Source of the DNA: Phanerochaete sordida
Taxonomy: Eukaryota; Basidiomycota; Agaricomycetes; Polyporales; Phanerochaetaceae
Reading direction: 5' to 3'
NCBI GenBank assembly: GCA_019973155.2
Contig: BPQB01000004.1
Span: forward strand, 868,001 to 932,000
DNA: 64,000 nt
The notes below the pieces were generated by a model that ran no database searches, had not been told where the DNA came from, and saw only the letters and a list, made by a program, of their open reading frames with translations. Positions 22,966 through 33,181 of this stretch are shown one piece after another (the first letter of the stretch is position 1; every line of letters begins with the position of its first letter). The translations under genes and the position numbers were made by a program.

Positions 22966-23311
22966 TCGTCCGAAAACTATCGCGACACGTCAGGTGACCG
23001 CGCTCCTTAATTACCGCGTCTGCCCAGGCAACCATCGAAAATGACGGGAAAATCCAAGGGATATTGCAGAACGTAAGAACACAACATAATCTCCGAAATC
23101 GAAGTATTTTAGCCGAAAATGTCTAATCTCTCAGACACGACCCTAGAGTCCTCCGCGGAGCGTCGAATCAGGTCGGCAGCTTGTTTAGAGCGAGGTAGCA
23201 AGGAAATCTGGAACGCCTTGGGGAAGCTGAATACGAGTCTTACCATCAATTGCCTTACTGCCTTTCACAAGTAGAACTCACTTGATTGCGCCTGGAACAT
23301 CCTCCACTTCG

Positions 23312-23320
23312 GGTTCAATG
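23312..23320. repeat. Target-site duplication, left copy
   Basis: GGTTCAATG directly abuts the left end of the element; an identical 9-mer abuts the right end at 25321-25329. On the P450 strand it reads CATTGAACC, within ..V-I-E-P. Confidence 0.9.
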
Positions 23321-23600
23321 CAGACTCCAGACAGTCATCCATAGGGCGTTGGGTCGCTTTATCTCGCCACGGATTTTGTCTATCTAATCTGTAAATTACC
23401 ACTTATATTATATCTATGTGTCATATCGCCTTCGTCAGTCTTTGCACGCTCCTCAACGCCCATGGACGACTGGTAGAAAATATTTGGCGCTCGCTTCGGC
23501 AGCGTCGGCACGCAGCAAAAGAAAGGCGTCTCGCCGCGCGATATTAGAAAATCCCACCAACGGCGCTCGTCTTCGTCTCAACCCTACATTGGGTCTTCGA
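23321..23600 (+). repeat. Left terminal inverted repeat
   Basis: Matches the reverse complement of 25041-25320 at 279 of 280 positions. It has an AT-rich subterminal stretch around 23381-23420. Confidence 0.92.
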
Positions 23601-24678
23601 GGCTAGGTAGACTCACGGGAACTGTAGCAGTCGTATCGTACCGAAGAACAGCATACATTCTATTGGTGACACACGAGAGCACTCAAAATGACATACAATA
23701 AGAGAGCGCGAACGAGAACAGCACTACCACGACCGCCAGAGCGCGAAGTTGTCGACACGCTCCATGTACCAGACCGCGCTGCAGTCCGTGACATCGCCAT
23801 GACATACACGAGCCCGTGTAGCGAAGGCCAAAGGTGCGCTACGAGGGGCGCGCACCGATTCGCGTTGAGTAGCTATGCATGCAATGTGGCCTCCCCTCGG
23901 GATGTCGCGCACGGGCGATTGCACGCGGACGCCGCGGCGCACTGGCGGAGCGCCTCGAACGCCGCGAGGACGAGTTGTTTGACGCGAAGAGATCCAGGAC
24001 TACAAGGCGCGGCACGCGCACATGAGCGCGTGCACGTTAGAGGACGCCGCCAACTTGCGGCAGACTCGGATTGGTGAGGGGTCTCGTCGGGGCAGCGGCT
24101 GGGGTGTTGAGCGGGAGTGCGAGGCACCCGAAGTCTTTGTCCTTGAGGTTCAGGCAAGAGCAGGAGCGGCTCATTAGTGCCCGCATGCATTTCGAGGGGT
24201 GTGCTGAAGGTCGAGGTCAGTGCGAAGAGGGTTACGCGCTGAGACGCGGTGTTCCTCACTGCGAGTTAAGGGTCCGGTGCGGCCGCGCTGCAAGTCTGGT
24301 CGCCGCAGAGGCCCGGGGATACTACGCTGCACGCACGCTCGCTCAGACGCTTCTCGAGCTCTGGCGGCGCTCCAGAGTTTCCTGTGCTGTCGCCGAAGCC
24401 ATGGAAATCGATGCCGGGCATGTCCACGTGAAAACGCACAGTGAGGGTGCGAGACGGGACAGCTTCACAAAGAAGGAGGGGGTATCTGAACTGGAAGACG
24501 CGTTGTTGCGCGGGACACTGACATTCGTCGCGCTTGTGTCAAGCTTGCTCTGCGGCGGAGTGGCGGTCCTAGCAGCACATCGTCTGAGATAGGTGATGCA
24601 AGGGTTCGGACGAGATACACGAGAGGCGGGGCTCCCTGACCTCGGCCTTGGGGAATGCTGAGGGTTGGCGCAGAGGGT

Positions 24679-25040
24679 GAGTGCACTGGGCAATAGTGCA
24701 TGCCTTATTGCTTCACCATGACTTCGTCGATTACCTCTGGGTGCCTGCCCATGTGTGAGACAGTGAGACGAAGATTATAAGTGAGGACTTACCTGAACTC
24801 ACTGCCCCCATGTCTCCTCCTTGCCTCCACCCCAGCCTAAACTTCATGTTCCTCTCTGCTTTCCCTTGATTAGCGTCCTGGGCACCGTTCGAAACTTCTA
24901 ATTCGGTCAGCAGCTTGAGGGGATACAGTGTACAGCCAGAGATATAATCATAGAGAGCTGGCGGCACCAATGGGGTCACGACTGCAAAGTTAGCAGACCT
25001 GTATTCTTCGATATCGACGAGGTGAGGGGAAGGGAAGGTA
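24679..25040 (-). other. Spliced coding fragment carried inside the element
   Basis: Reading inward from the right TIR: ..VVTPLVPPALYDYISG, TLYPLKLLTELEVSNGAQ and MKFRLGWRQGGDMGAVSSG. Then comes a GTAAGT..CAG intron of about 48 nt, a final HPEVIDEVMVKQ and a TAA at about 24679-24681. Open frame, canonical intron and natural stop make it look like the 3' end of a host gene or of the element's own protein. I do not recognise the family. Confidence 0.4.
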
Positions 25041-25320
25041 TCGAAGACCCAATGTAGGGTTGAGATGAAGACGAGCGCCGTTGGTGGGATTTTCTAATAT
25101 CGCGCGGCGAGACGCCTTTCTTTTGCTGCGTGCCGACGCTGCCGAAGCGAGCGCCAAATATTTTCTACCAGTCGTCCATGGGCGTTGAGGAGCGTGCAAA
25201 GACTGACGAAGGCGATATGACACATAGATATAATATAAGTGGTAATTTACAGATTAGATAGACAAAATCCGTGGCGAGATAAAGCGACCCAACGCCCTAT
25301 GGATGACTGTCTGGAGTCTG
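25041..25320 (-). repeat. Right terminal inverted repeat
   Basis: Inverted partner of 23321-23600. In the P450 strand it supplies the 21 foreign codons and the stop at 25254-25256. Confidence 0.92.
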
Positions 25321-25329
25321 GGTTCAATG
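25321..25329. repeat. Target-site duplication, right copy
   Basis: GGTTCAATG, identical to 23312-23320. Confidence 0.9.
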
Positions 25330-27206
25330 ACGATTCCACGTGCATCTCGAGCTTTCTTGACATCGAATGTCGCTAGAGCTGCCGCTATCGAAACAAATAT
25401 ATGCGCTTTAGCAAAATGTTGTCCCGGGCATGCCCTGCCGGAATGAGGTGAGCAGACATCGATTTTTGGAGAGTAAATGGCAGCAACCTGCGTCCGAAAC
25501 CGAAGGCGTAATCGAGGCTGTCAGGTACTCCTTCGAAGAACCGTTCCGGGATGAAGTTCTCCGGGTCGTGGTAGATATTCTCGTCATGAAGAATCGCCCT
25601 TCCAACAAGGGCTCAGATGTCACTTGATATTTCGAAAATCTCTTGGGATATACGCACCATGCATTGGCCACGACCGCCGTCCCTGCCGGGATGAAGTAGC
25701 CGCGGTACTCGTCGTCCGTGCTGAGTGCGTGTGGAACTATATGTCATGAGTATAAGAGAGCTATCAGGCCTAATCGTGCACGCACTCAAGGGTACAACCG
25801 GATGCCATCTGAACACTTCTTTCATCACAGCGGATACGTAGGGCAGGACCTCCTTGTCCTCGATGCGAGGAAGTCGCTCACCACCAATCACTTTGTCGAT
25901 CTCAGCCTGTGCTTTAGCCTGGACGTCTGGATAAAGGGCCATGGCCAGGAAGAACCAAGACATGAGAGAGGTTGTCTAATTTCCGCATGTGAGTGGTACG
26001 TCTAACTGGCGCTGCATAATGACCATACCGTATCCATCGACCCCATAAGTATTCCGGCACTGGACCACTTGATACAATACTCTTCCTCTGGATCTCCGCT
26101 GTGCGCTTGCAGAAGCATACTCGCAAACGACGGCCCGATTGTACCAGAATCCTACCGCGATTCTGATTTCAGTGCACGTCGAAAGGATGCGTCGGTTCAC
26201 AAACTGACCATGTGCCGCTTCGTCTCCTCGAATGGCTTGTTGACACTTTCCAGAACAACAGGCTTTGCGCGCGCCGCATACCGCTGGAAGTCGGCCAGTG
26301 GAAACCACTTGGGCACGTATCTCACTGAGGATGCATGTCAGCGAAACGGCGCAAGGCGTGGAGAAAATAGCGCGTAGCGTACAAATGGGAATCAAATCTA
26401 CAAGCCATTCTCCTAGCACAGCGGTCTGTGCAAAGTGCTCGTTCGCTTTATGCGCTAGCTGGTATAGATCTTCGTCTTCTGTTATACCATCGTAGCCATA
26501 TGCGACCTTGGCCGAAAAAGCTGCCACATTGCTGTGGGACATGGGAACAAGAGATGAGAGAGCTACGTTGCATCAACATGTTGGTGGCATACCGTTTTAC
26601 AACGTGAGCGAAGTCTTCTGGTCGTTTTTGCAGGTCCTCAAGAAACAACGCGCTTTGGCGGTTGAGGAAGGGCACGTAGCTTTGCGCAGCACTGGGCCCC
26701 AGACCCTTCTGGAGGAGCCTCCGGCAGGCACGGTAGCGAAGTGTATTGTTCAACATGGCAACGGCGCCTTCAAATCCCGCCCTACTCAAATTCGTCAGTT
26801 CGCGTATTTCTAGTTCGCTGAAGGTACAGACAATTCGCGACCCATGATCGACCTTGGCCTGTCGGAGTAGATGGCGGATCTTCCGCCAAGAAGGTCGGAT
26901 ATAGCTTCGCATGAGTTGAGAATGAGACATGTGAGTCCCGGGACGCGTAGAGCCATGACGTCTCCTGTAGTCCTCTACTCAACTCCTGGTCCGAAGAAAC
27001 CTGGCAAAGCACTCACCATACATGCGCCCCATGTCTCTGAACGCGACATGCGCGTTCTTTCGGGGCAGCTGCAAGAGGTTGCCGATGAACGGCAGTCCTG
27101 TGGGCCCTGGCGGCAGGTGCTTCGCGTTGCTGCGCCATCTGTCAAGCACGAAAGCGATCAGAAGCCCAGCTGTGGTCGTAGCAGCGATGTTTGCCAGCAG
27201 CGACAT

Positions 27207-27682
27207 GGCATGAACGAGGGGGTTGAGAGCAAACCTCCGCCGTGTCTGCCTCACGCTGGCATCGTGCGATGATATGCTGCGGCGGAAAAGAGCGGGTCAA
27301 TGCCATATTATACTGGTGTTCCCAACACTTGCAAGCCAGGGGTGAGCCAGGGCCAGATGGCGCCACAGCGGATAGGGCGGCGAAAGCGGAGGCATCCTTG
27401 CTCGGAGGCTAGAAGACCCCGGGCACTCCTCAGCGCCCATGTACTGAGCGGGACGACAGCAGCAGGTCAGCGAAAGCCATCAGCCTCATGCGAGAGTGCA
27501 AGCTTTCAGAGACACAGATAGTGGAGGCGATCGAGTCCAAGAGACTCCGGAATTCACGTAATGGTCATCAGTATGCGCGTCGATAGGTCGGCGACCACTT
27601 CGCGAGATGCAGGCGCCAAATACATCTGGGCAGAACTACAGCAGTGTTATGACTTCGCAAAAGGCAAATAACAGAACCTATC
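27207..27682. other. Intergenic between the tandem P450s
   Basis: Holds the promoter of the disrupted P450: minus-strand TATAATAT near 27306-27313, about 100 nt before the ATG. The 3' flank of the second P450 is also here. No further gene seen. Confidence 0.5.
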
Positions 27683-29699
27683 CTATGCATCGAGGCTGAA
27701 GATTTCGAGTCGTTCCGGCAGCGTCCTCGAGTGCTCGGCAGACTTGCGGATGAGCTCCGCAGCCGCCGCAGAACGAGGCTCCACAGACACCTTGAACGGC
27801 TGAGGGAAGCTGCGACACGCAGTCAGCCAAAGGAATGCCAGACAAGAGGCACGACGCACTTGATGGCACCCGGCGTATCCTCGACCGTCGGCTCGACGAT
27901 GTTGTCTTGCGAGTCGCGCGCCTTCGAGATGTTGAACGTCGCGAGGGTCGTCGCGATCGACAGGAACACGTGCGCCTGCGCGATGAGGATGCCCGGACAC
28001 ACCCTGCGCCCGAAGCCGAAGGCGACGTTCAGGCAGTCTGGGGCGCCGTCTTCGGTGAAGCGCTCCGGCCGGAACTTGTCCTCGTCGGGGTACACGCTCC
28101 TGTCGTGCATGATTGCCCTGCACCGCACACCGTCAGCGAGGGAGGGCTGACATGGGTCGGGACGCACCAGACGTTCGCGATCAGCGTCGTCTTCGCGGGC
28201 ATAAAGTACCCGCGGTACTCGTCGTCCTTGCTCAGCGCGCGCGGGACTGCGTTGTTCAGCATACGGAGCGTCGAAAAGGCACAGGAAACGTACTCAGCGG
28301 GACGACGGGATGCCAGCGAAACGTCTCCTGCATGACGGCAGAGACATAGGGCAGCGCGTCGCGATCCTCGACGCGCGGGAGGCGTCCGTCGCCGATGACC
28401 TTGTCGATCTCGGCCTGCGCCTTCGCCTGTACCTCTGGGTGGAGCGCCATTGCGAGGAAGAACCAGGAGAGCGCGGAAGTAGTCTACTCTGTCGTCAGGA
28501 GCGAGATGTGGGAAACATGCGAGCGGCGTACGGTATCCAGTTGGCCGAGGAAGATGCCTGTGCTTGCCCACTTGATGCAGTCCTCCGTCTCCGCATCGCC
28601 TTTGGCATCTCCTAGTAACATAGAAGTAAATGATGCGCCTGCTGTGCCCAGTTTCTGCTGTTGGCGTTAGGCATAATTCTCGGGAGACACCAGAATATAG
28701 ACCGACCACGTGGCGCTTGGTCTCCTCAAACGGCTTGTTAACGCTTTCGTCGACAATAGGTTTTGCCCGATTAGCGTATCGCTGGAAGTACGCGAGCGGA
28801 AACCACCGGGGCACATGTCGCACTGTGTGCCGTATGAATATCGAAGATAGGCGCATGTTAAATGCCTCACAGATTGGCAGCATGTCGACGAACCACGTTC
28901 CGACCACAGCCGTCTCTGTAAAGTAGTGGTTCGCCAGGCACCCGACGACGTACAGCTCCTCGTCCTCCTGAATACCGTCATAACCATACGCAATCTTCAT
29001 CGAAATGGCCGCGGCGGTCCTACTAGCGATCAGGGGCGTAGAATACACAATCACTGATATAGCGCGCACCGCTTGAAAATGTCGGTGAACGCGTCCGGCC
29101 GCTTTTGCAGGTTCTCAAGGTAGAACGCGCTCTGGCGGTTCAGAAACGGGATGAAGCTCTGCGCGGCGCTCGGGCCCAGTCCCTTCCGCAAGAGCTTCCG
29201 GCAGTTGCGGAAGCGCGGAGTGTTGTTTGCTAGGACGACCGTGCCCGTCCACCCAACTCTATCGGACGCGGGTGCGTGAGCGCGTGCCCTAGAGGAGAAG
29301 GGCAGCTGGAGAGGCGTACAAGTCCGTGCACATAACCATGGATGGCCTGTCAGAATAGATAGCACTCCTAGCGTCTAGGAGGTCGGCAATGGCCTTGCGC
29401 GAGTTCAGCAGCATAAAGATATGTCCTGGCACGCGCAGAGTCACGAGGTCGCCTGCAAGCAACCCGTTCAGTCTACACCGGAGCTGGAGCAGGACGGAAA
29501 GCGTACCGTAAATATCTCCCATATCTCTGAAAGCCTCGAACTCCTTCTTTCGAGGGATCTGTAGCAGGTTCCCTAACAGAGGAAGGCCTGGGGGCCCTGG
29601 CGGCAGGTGTACCGCCTTCCTATGCCATGAGTTGAATATGAATAGCAGAAACAGTCCCGCTGCGAGTCCGGCCGCGATGTCGACGAGTAACCATGACAT
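27683..29699 (-). CDS. Cytochrome P450 monooxygenase, intact paralogue
   Basis: Start ATG at 29697-29699: [17 protein letters not shown] is a signal-anchor, followed by [16 protein letters not shown], the proline hinge. About nine short introns with GTRNGT donors lead to a stop at 27683-27685 (..[12 protein letters not shown]). Motifs: [16 protein letters not shown] (I helix), ETFRWHP (ExxR), FRPERF and [10 protein letters not shown] (heme thiolate cysteine). The enzyme would be an ER-anchored class II monooxygenase using a CPR partner; the substrate is unknown. Exon junctions match those of the disrupted neighbour (same strand, 476 nt away) and of the P450 at 37.6 kb, so the three form a paralogue set. 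A minus-strand TATATCAG-like box sits near 29773-29780. Confidence 0.88.
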
Positions 29700-30495
29700 G
29701 ATGGGAGTAAGTTGGGGCGTGAGTTCCGTAGACGCAGCAGGTCCTCTGCGCTATGAAAGAGGGAAGACAAGCTGATATATGAGCGCAGATTCGCGACTGA
29801 TCTGCACAGCAGAGTGCTGGCTCGTGCGCGACAGGTGAAACACGTCGGGAAGTGTAGTGGGTAAGCGGGTAGGCTGCATGAGTGGCTAGAACGGTGTTGA
29901 GCTCGGCTCCACTAGCTCGTCGCTTGGACTGAGAGTAGCCAAAGTTCCAAATGCGCTACAAGCTCAGCGGCTTGCCCATGCCCGGCAGACACCCTTTTGC
30001 ACGCAGACGGTGGCTGCTGCCTGTCGAGTACCTAGATGAGCAAACATTAGCCAAGCTTGACATCCAGGGATGGTCGTTTGAAACATGTCTTGAGGTTGCA
30101 TACGAGCAGGCCAAGAGTGGCCTACAGCTAGGGTTAGGTTTTAAGTACGCTGTCTGCGATCAGATTTAGATCGGGTCCTCGAACCTTGCAACACGACCTT
30201 CTGCTCACGTCTATCGTTGATACCCTCGGTCGCGCAGCGCGCAGACGTCACAGTCGACTATACAGACGCTATTCGAACGATCGATGCGACGGCCAGCGTA
30301 TCGTGGATGCTGGGCGGGGCCGCACGCGCCAGCGGAGACATCTGTAACGCGGTTATCACCACAGGCTCAGCGCCGATGACCTCACCGCCCTGCAAACTCT
30401 CGCAGCTCAGAACTCTCTCTGAACCAGAGAGCCTTCCCGCTACATCTACACTCACGGCATATACCCATCTTACAGCATACCCTCACGCTCACAAC
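29700..30495. other. Divergent intergenic region with one small open frame
   Basis: Between the P450 (-) and the PTEN-like gene (+). A plus-strand frame at 29951-30169 (72 aa, MRYKLSGLPMPGRHPF.., ending KYAVCDQI) has an ATG but no recognised domain. It could be a gene relic. The rest should be promoter DNA for both neighbours. Confidence 0.35.
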
Positions 30496-32531
30496 ATGAC
30501 AGACTTTGTACGGCGGCTCGTGTCGGGCAACAAAGCGCGATTCAAGGACGAAGAGCTAGACTTGGAACTAGGTGCGTGACTGCATCCTCATTTTGAGATG
30601 CACGTCTGACTATGCAGCAAAGATCTTGCATACATAACAGACCGCATCATAGTCATGGGCTTCCCTGCAACCGGCCTCGAGGGACTTTACCGCAACCGCC
30701 GCGAAGACGCGAAGAAATTCCTAGACCACCATCATGGCTCCAACTACTGGGTCTTCAACTTTTGCCCAGTGAAGGAGAACTCGTATCCCCCAGAAGTATT
30801 TGATGGGAGAGTGAGCAGATACCCTTTCCCAGACCACCAGTAAGTCTTGCTGTGGTTATCGCGTGCACGAGCTAAAGTGGCGCAGTGCACCTCCTTTGGC
30901 TGTTCTACCGCTCATCGCACGGGAAATCCGCGCTTGGCTTGATGGGTCGCCCGAGCGTGTAGTGGTTCTGCACTGCAAAGGTACGTGATGCGTATATATG
31001 CTTGCTATACGCACGCTGAGCAGTCAAACAGCCGGCAAGGGCAGGTCGGGTACGATGGCCTGCGCGTATCTGCTCACCTTGACAGGCCTCCCTCAACCAC
31101 CGAATGTCGGCCGCAGCCGCGCAGTCGAGGAGAAGGCGAAGCAGCGCGCCGAAGATATGATGAACGCTATGCCCACCGACGTCGACGCCTCTGTGAACGC
31201 TGAACCCCGGTCGGATGCTTCATCTACGTCTTCCGACCCAATCAAGCACGGAATATCTGACAATGCTGTGGACACGAGCACACCAGACGGTGCAAACGCG
31301 CCATTGAGCGCTCCCACGAAGTCCACCACCTCTTTGGACGACGTCTTCAAGCTGCATACAGCCGGGCGGATGAAGCCGCCGTCGACCCCCACGGCGAAGG
31401 TCAAGCCCGGCGTGAGCATCCCAAGCCAGCGGCGCTGGCTGTACTACTGGTCGCTGCTGCTCTCGCACCAGGGGCCACCGGGGCTGTGGTCCCTCGACCC
31501 GCGCGAGCGCGAGCCGCCACCGAAGGTGCGGCTGACACAGCTTACGTTGCGCATGCACGAAGTCTCGGGCGTGAAGGCGCAGCTCATCAAGGCCGCGAGC
31601 ACGCTCCTCGACCGCGCGGGGCGCGGGAAGCTGCCTGGCGGCACGAGCCAGGTCTGGGCGTCGCTTGCGCGGTACGACGACGCGCTCGTGGACCGCCTCG
31701 AGTGGTGGGAACGCGCGACGCGCGACGCAGGCGGTGCGCTCGGTGTGCGCAGGCCCGGCTCGGAGCGCCAACCCGAGGGCGCACTGAGCGACGTGTTCGC
31801 GACGCCGCAGTGGGACCGCGGCAAGATGGTGCGGCCGTTCGCGCGCCTCGGCACGGTGGGCGAGGAGGGCGTGCAGAAGACGGCGGCGGAGGTGCGTGCG
31901 CTCGCCGACTCTATGCTGTAGCGCGTCTGATAAGCTACCGACGCAGGAGGGGAAGATCGTTACCTACACATTGCGCCCGCTTTCGGACGACAGCTGGACG
32001 CTGGTCAAGTCGGGGCTCGAGAACGACGCGGAGAGTCCCGCTGTGGAGTCGGAGCAGGCTTCCATCCAGGACTCGACGCGCTCATTGGAGGATACGAGCG
32101 GCGTCGTTCTCGACGCGAACCGCGAGGTCCGCGTAAAGCTATACATGGGCCAGGTACGCAGCGCCAAATCGCCTCCCCTGCACGCTCGGAATGGCTGACG
32201 GATCGCGCAGGTGTTCATGGGCTGGTTCTGGTTCATCCCCGCCTTCCACATGCCGCACCCGCGCTCGGCGGCGCAGCCGCCGACGGTGCTGCGCCTGACG
32301 CGCAAGGAAGTCGACTTCCCGCTCGGCGTTGGCGCGCACATCGTCGACGTCGCGGCCTCGCTCGAGTGGTGCGCCGCGGACGCCGACGTGCTCGCGCCGC
32401 CTGCGCGCAAGAGCAGCGAGGACTCGGCCGCAGGCGTGGGCGACCCCACGGGTGCCGCGGCGGCCCTCCACGCGGCGGCGACGGGGGACGCACAGCAGGC
32501 GGTGGACGCGTCCGAGGTCGGACACGAATAG
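30496..32531 (+). CDS. tep1: PTEN-type phosphoinositide 3-phosphatase, 591 aa
   Basis: Exons 30496-30571, 30623-30839, 30886-30980, 31032-31891, 31947-32153 and 32211-32531 total 592 codons in phase. The N-terminus (DLAYITDRIIVMGFPATGLE) and the P-loop HCKAGKGRSG (residues 127-136; catalytic Cys128, Arg134) are classical PTEN; YPFPDHHAPP corresponds to the WPD-like loop. The CKAGKGR lysines are those that read the D3 phosphate. After the phosphatase comes a Ser/Thr/Asp-rich insert of roughly 80 residues, then VSIPSQRRWLYYW at the join to the C2-like membrane-binding half (MGWFWFIPAFHM, LRLTRKEVDF). The tail is Ala-rich. Predicted to hydrolyse PI(3,4,5)P3. Exon 2 needs the AAG acceptor at 30620-30622; the CAG six bases earlier breaks the frame. 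Confidence 0.92.
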
Positions 32532-33181
32532 GGGGTGCGCGGCGCAGGCGCGCGGGCGTTCCTTGCCCCGCGGACGGCAACGGACGCGCCTCGTTTCCCG
32601 GCGTTGCTAGGCGGAGGCGCGTGGGTGGGACGGCGACGGGGGTAGCGCAGGGTCCTAGTGACACATGTCGGTGATTAGCTCGCAGCAATCCCAGTGCTCG
32701 GCCGCTGCTCCTGGTGGGCCGTCGGCCCCGTTCTGGACGCGTGCTCCCAGGTGCGGCGCGCTGCGTCCCGCGGCGAGGGTGGCTGGCGCCACCGCGTGAG
32801 TGTCTGGCCGCGCCGGGCGCTCCTGGGTGGTTGTGGGCGCGCCCGGGGGCAATCTGTGTTTTCTGGCGAGGACGTCCGTGCGTGCGGCGGCGGCAGCAAG
32901 GCACAGCGGCCCCAGAAAGGCCTAGCGGGCAGGGCGTGATGGCCGCGGCAGGCATGCGGCCTGTGGGTGATGTGCAGATGCGGGGGCGACGGCGCTGCCG
33001 CAGAAGGCAGGCCAGGTGATTCGCAGGGGCCCGCGCTGCTTCTGCGCGAACACGCTCTGATGAGGCCCTGGCCAGCCTCGGGCAGCGCGCCTGCCCCCCG
33101 TCCGCCCTTCCCTCCTGCCCCCACCTCCCGCACCGCGCCTGCTGACGGTGGCCGCGCTCGTCGCATCGCGTGCGTGGTGCG
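32532..33181. other. GC-rich intergenic between tandem plus-strand genes
   Basis: Numerous long frames on both strands reflect base composition only. None has a domain or matching splice signals. Presumed 3' UTR of the PTEN-like gene and promoter of the membrane protein. Confidence 0.5.

Larger units (their letters stand above)
23321..25320. mobile_element. Non-autonomous long-TIR DNA transposon (MULE-like), 2000 bp
   Basis: Terminal inverted repeats of 280 bp (23321-23600 and 25041-25320) start CAGACTCCAGACAGTCATCC and differ by one base in 280 (G at 23575 against the complement of 25066). The element is flanked by a perfect 9-bp duplication. Long TIRs with 9-bp duplications are the hallmark of Mutator-like elements; hAT (8 bp) and CACTA (2-3 bp) do not fit. 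The 1440-bp core has no recognisable transposase, so it would need one in trans. On the minus strand near its right end the core carries a small spliced reading frame (see the separate entry). Nearly identical TIRs and an otherwise intact host gene imply very recent insertion. Confidence 0.88.
23109..27206 (-). pseudogene. Cytochrome P450 disrupted by a 2-kb transposon insertion
   Basis: ATG at 27204-27206 (MSLLANIAATTTAGLL membrane anchor), then HLPPGPTGLPFIGNLL. Many short introns follow, in the same places as in the paralogue at 27.7-29.7 kb. Motifs: I-helix-like MGSMDTTTS, ExxR in [14 protein letters not shown], and the heme loop FGFGRR|ACPG split by an intron. The frame reads ..RDARGIVIEP and is then cut at 25320/25321 by the element. 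On the far side, from 23320, the frame resumes as EVEDVPGAIN, then after an intron FPKAFQISLLPRS, and ends SERLDIFG with TAA at 23109-23111. With the insert, translation would add 21 foreign residues and stop at 25254-25256, losing the last 48 P450 residues (the SRS6 region) but keeping the heme cysteine. Everything else looks intact, so the damage is recent. Family probably close to agaricomycete CYP5144/CYP64-like enzymes; that is a guess. Confidence 0.85.

Noticed and set aside
24071..24592. 173-codon plus-strand frame in the core of the element
   Set aside because: Begins with TTG, has no domain, and overlaps minus-strand sequence with better splice signals.
23321..25320. Element classed as hAT because its ends read CAG..CTG
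   Set aside because: The duplication is 9 bp, not 8, and the inverted repeats are 280 bp rather than 10-25 bp.
28029..29069. 346-codon minus-strand frame as a separate gene
   Set aside because: It runs through P450 introns and out of the P450 frame for much of its length.
32233..32955. Arg/Pro-rich 240-codon frame on the minus strand
   Set aside because: A by-product of high GC content opposite the PTEN C-terminus; no start context or domain.
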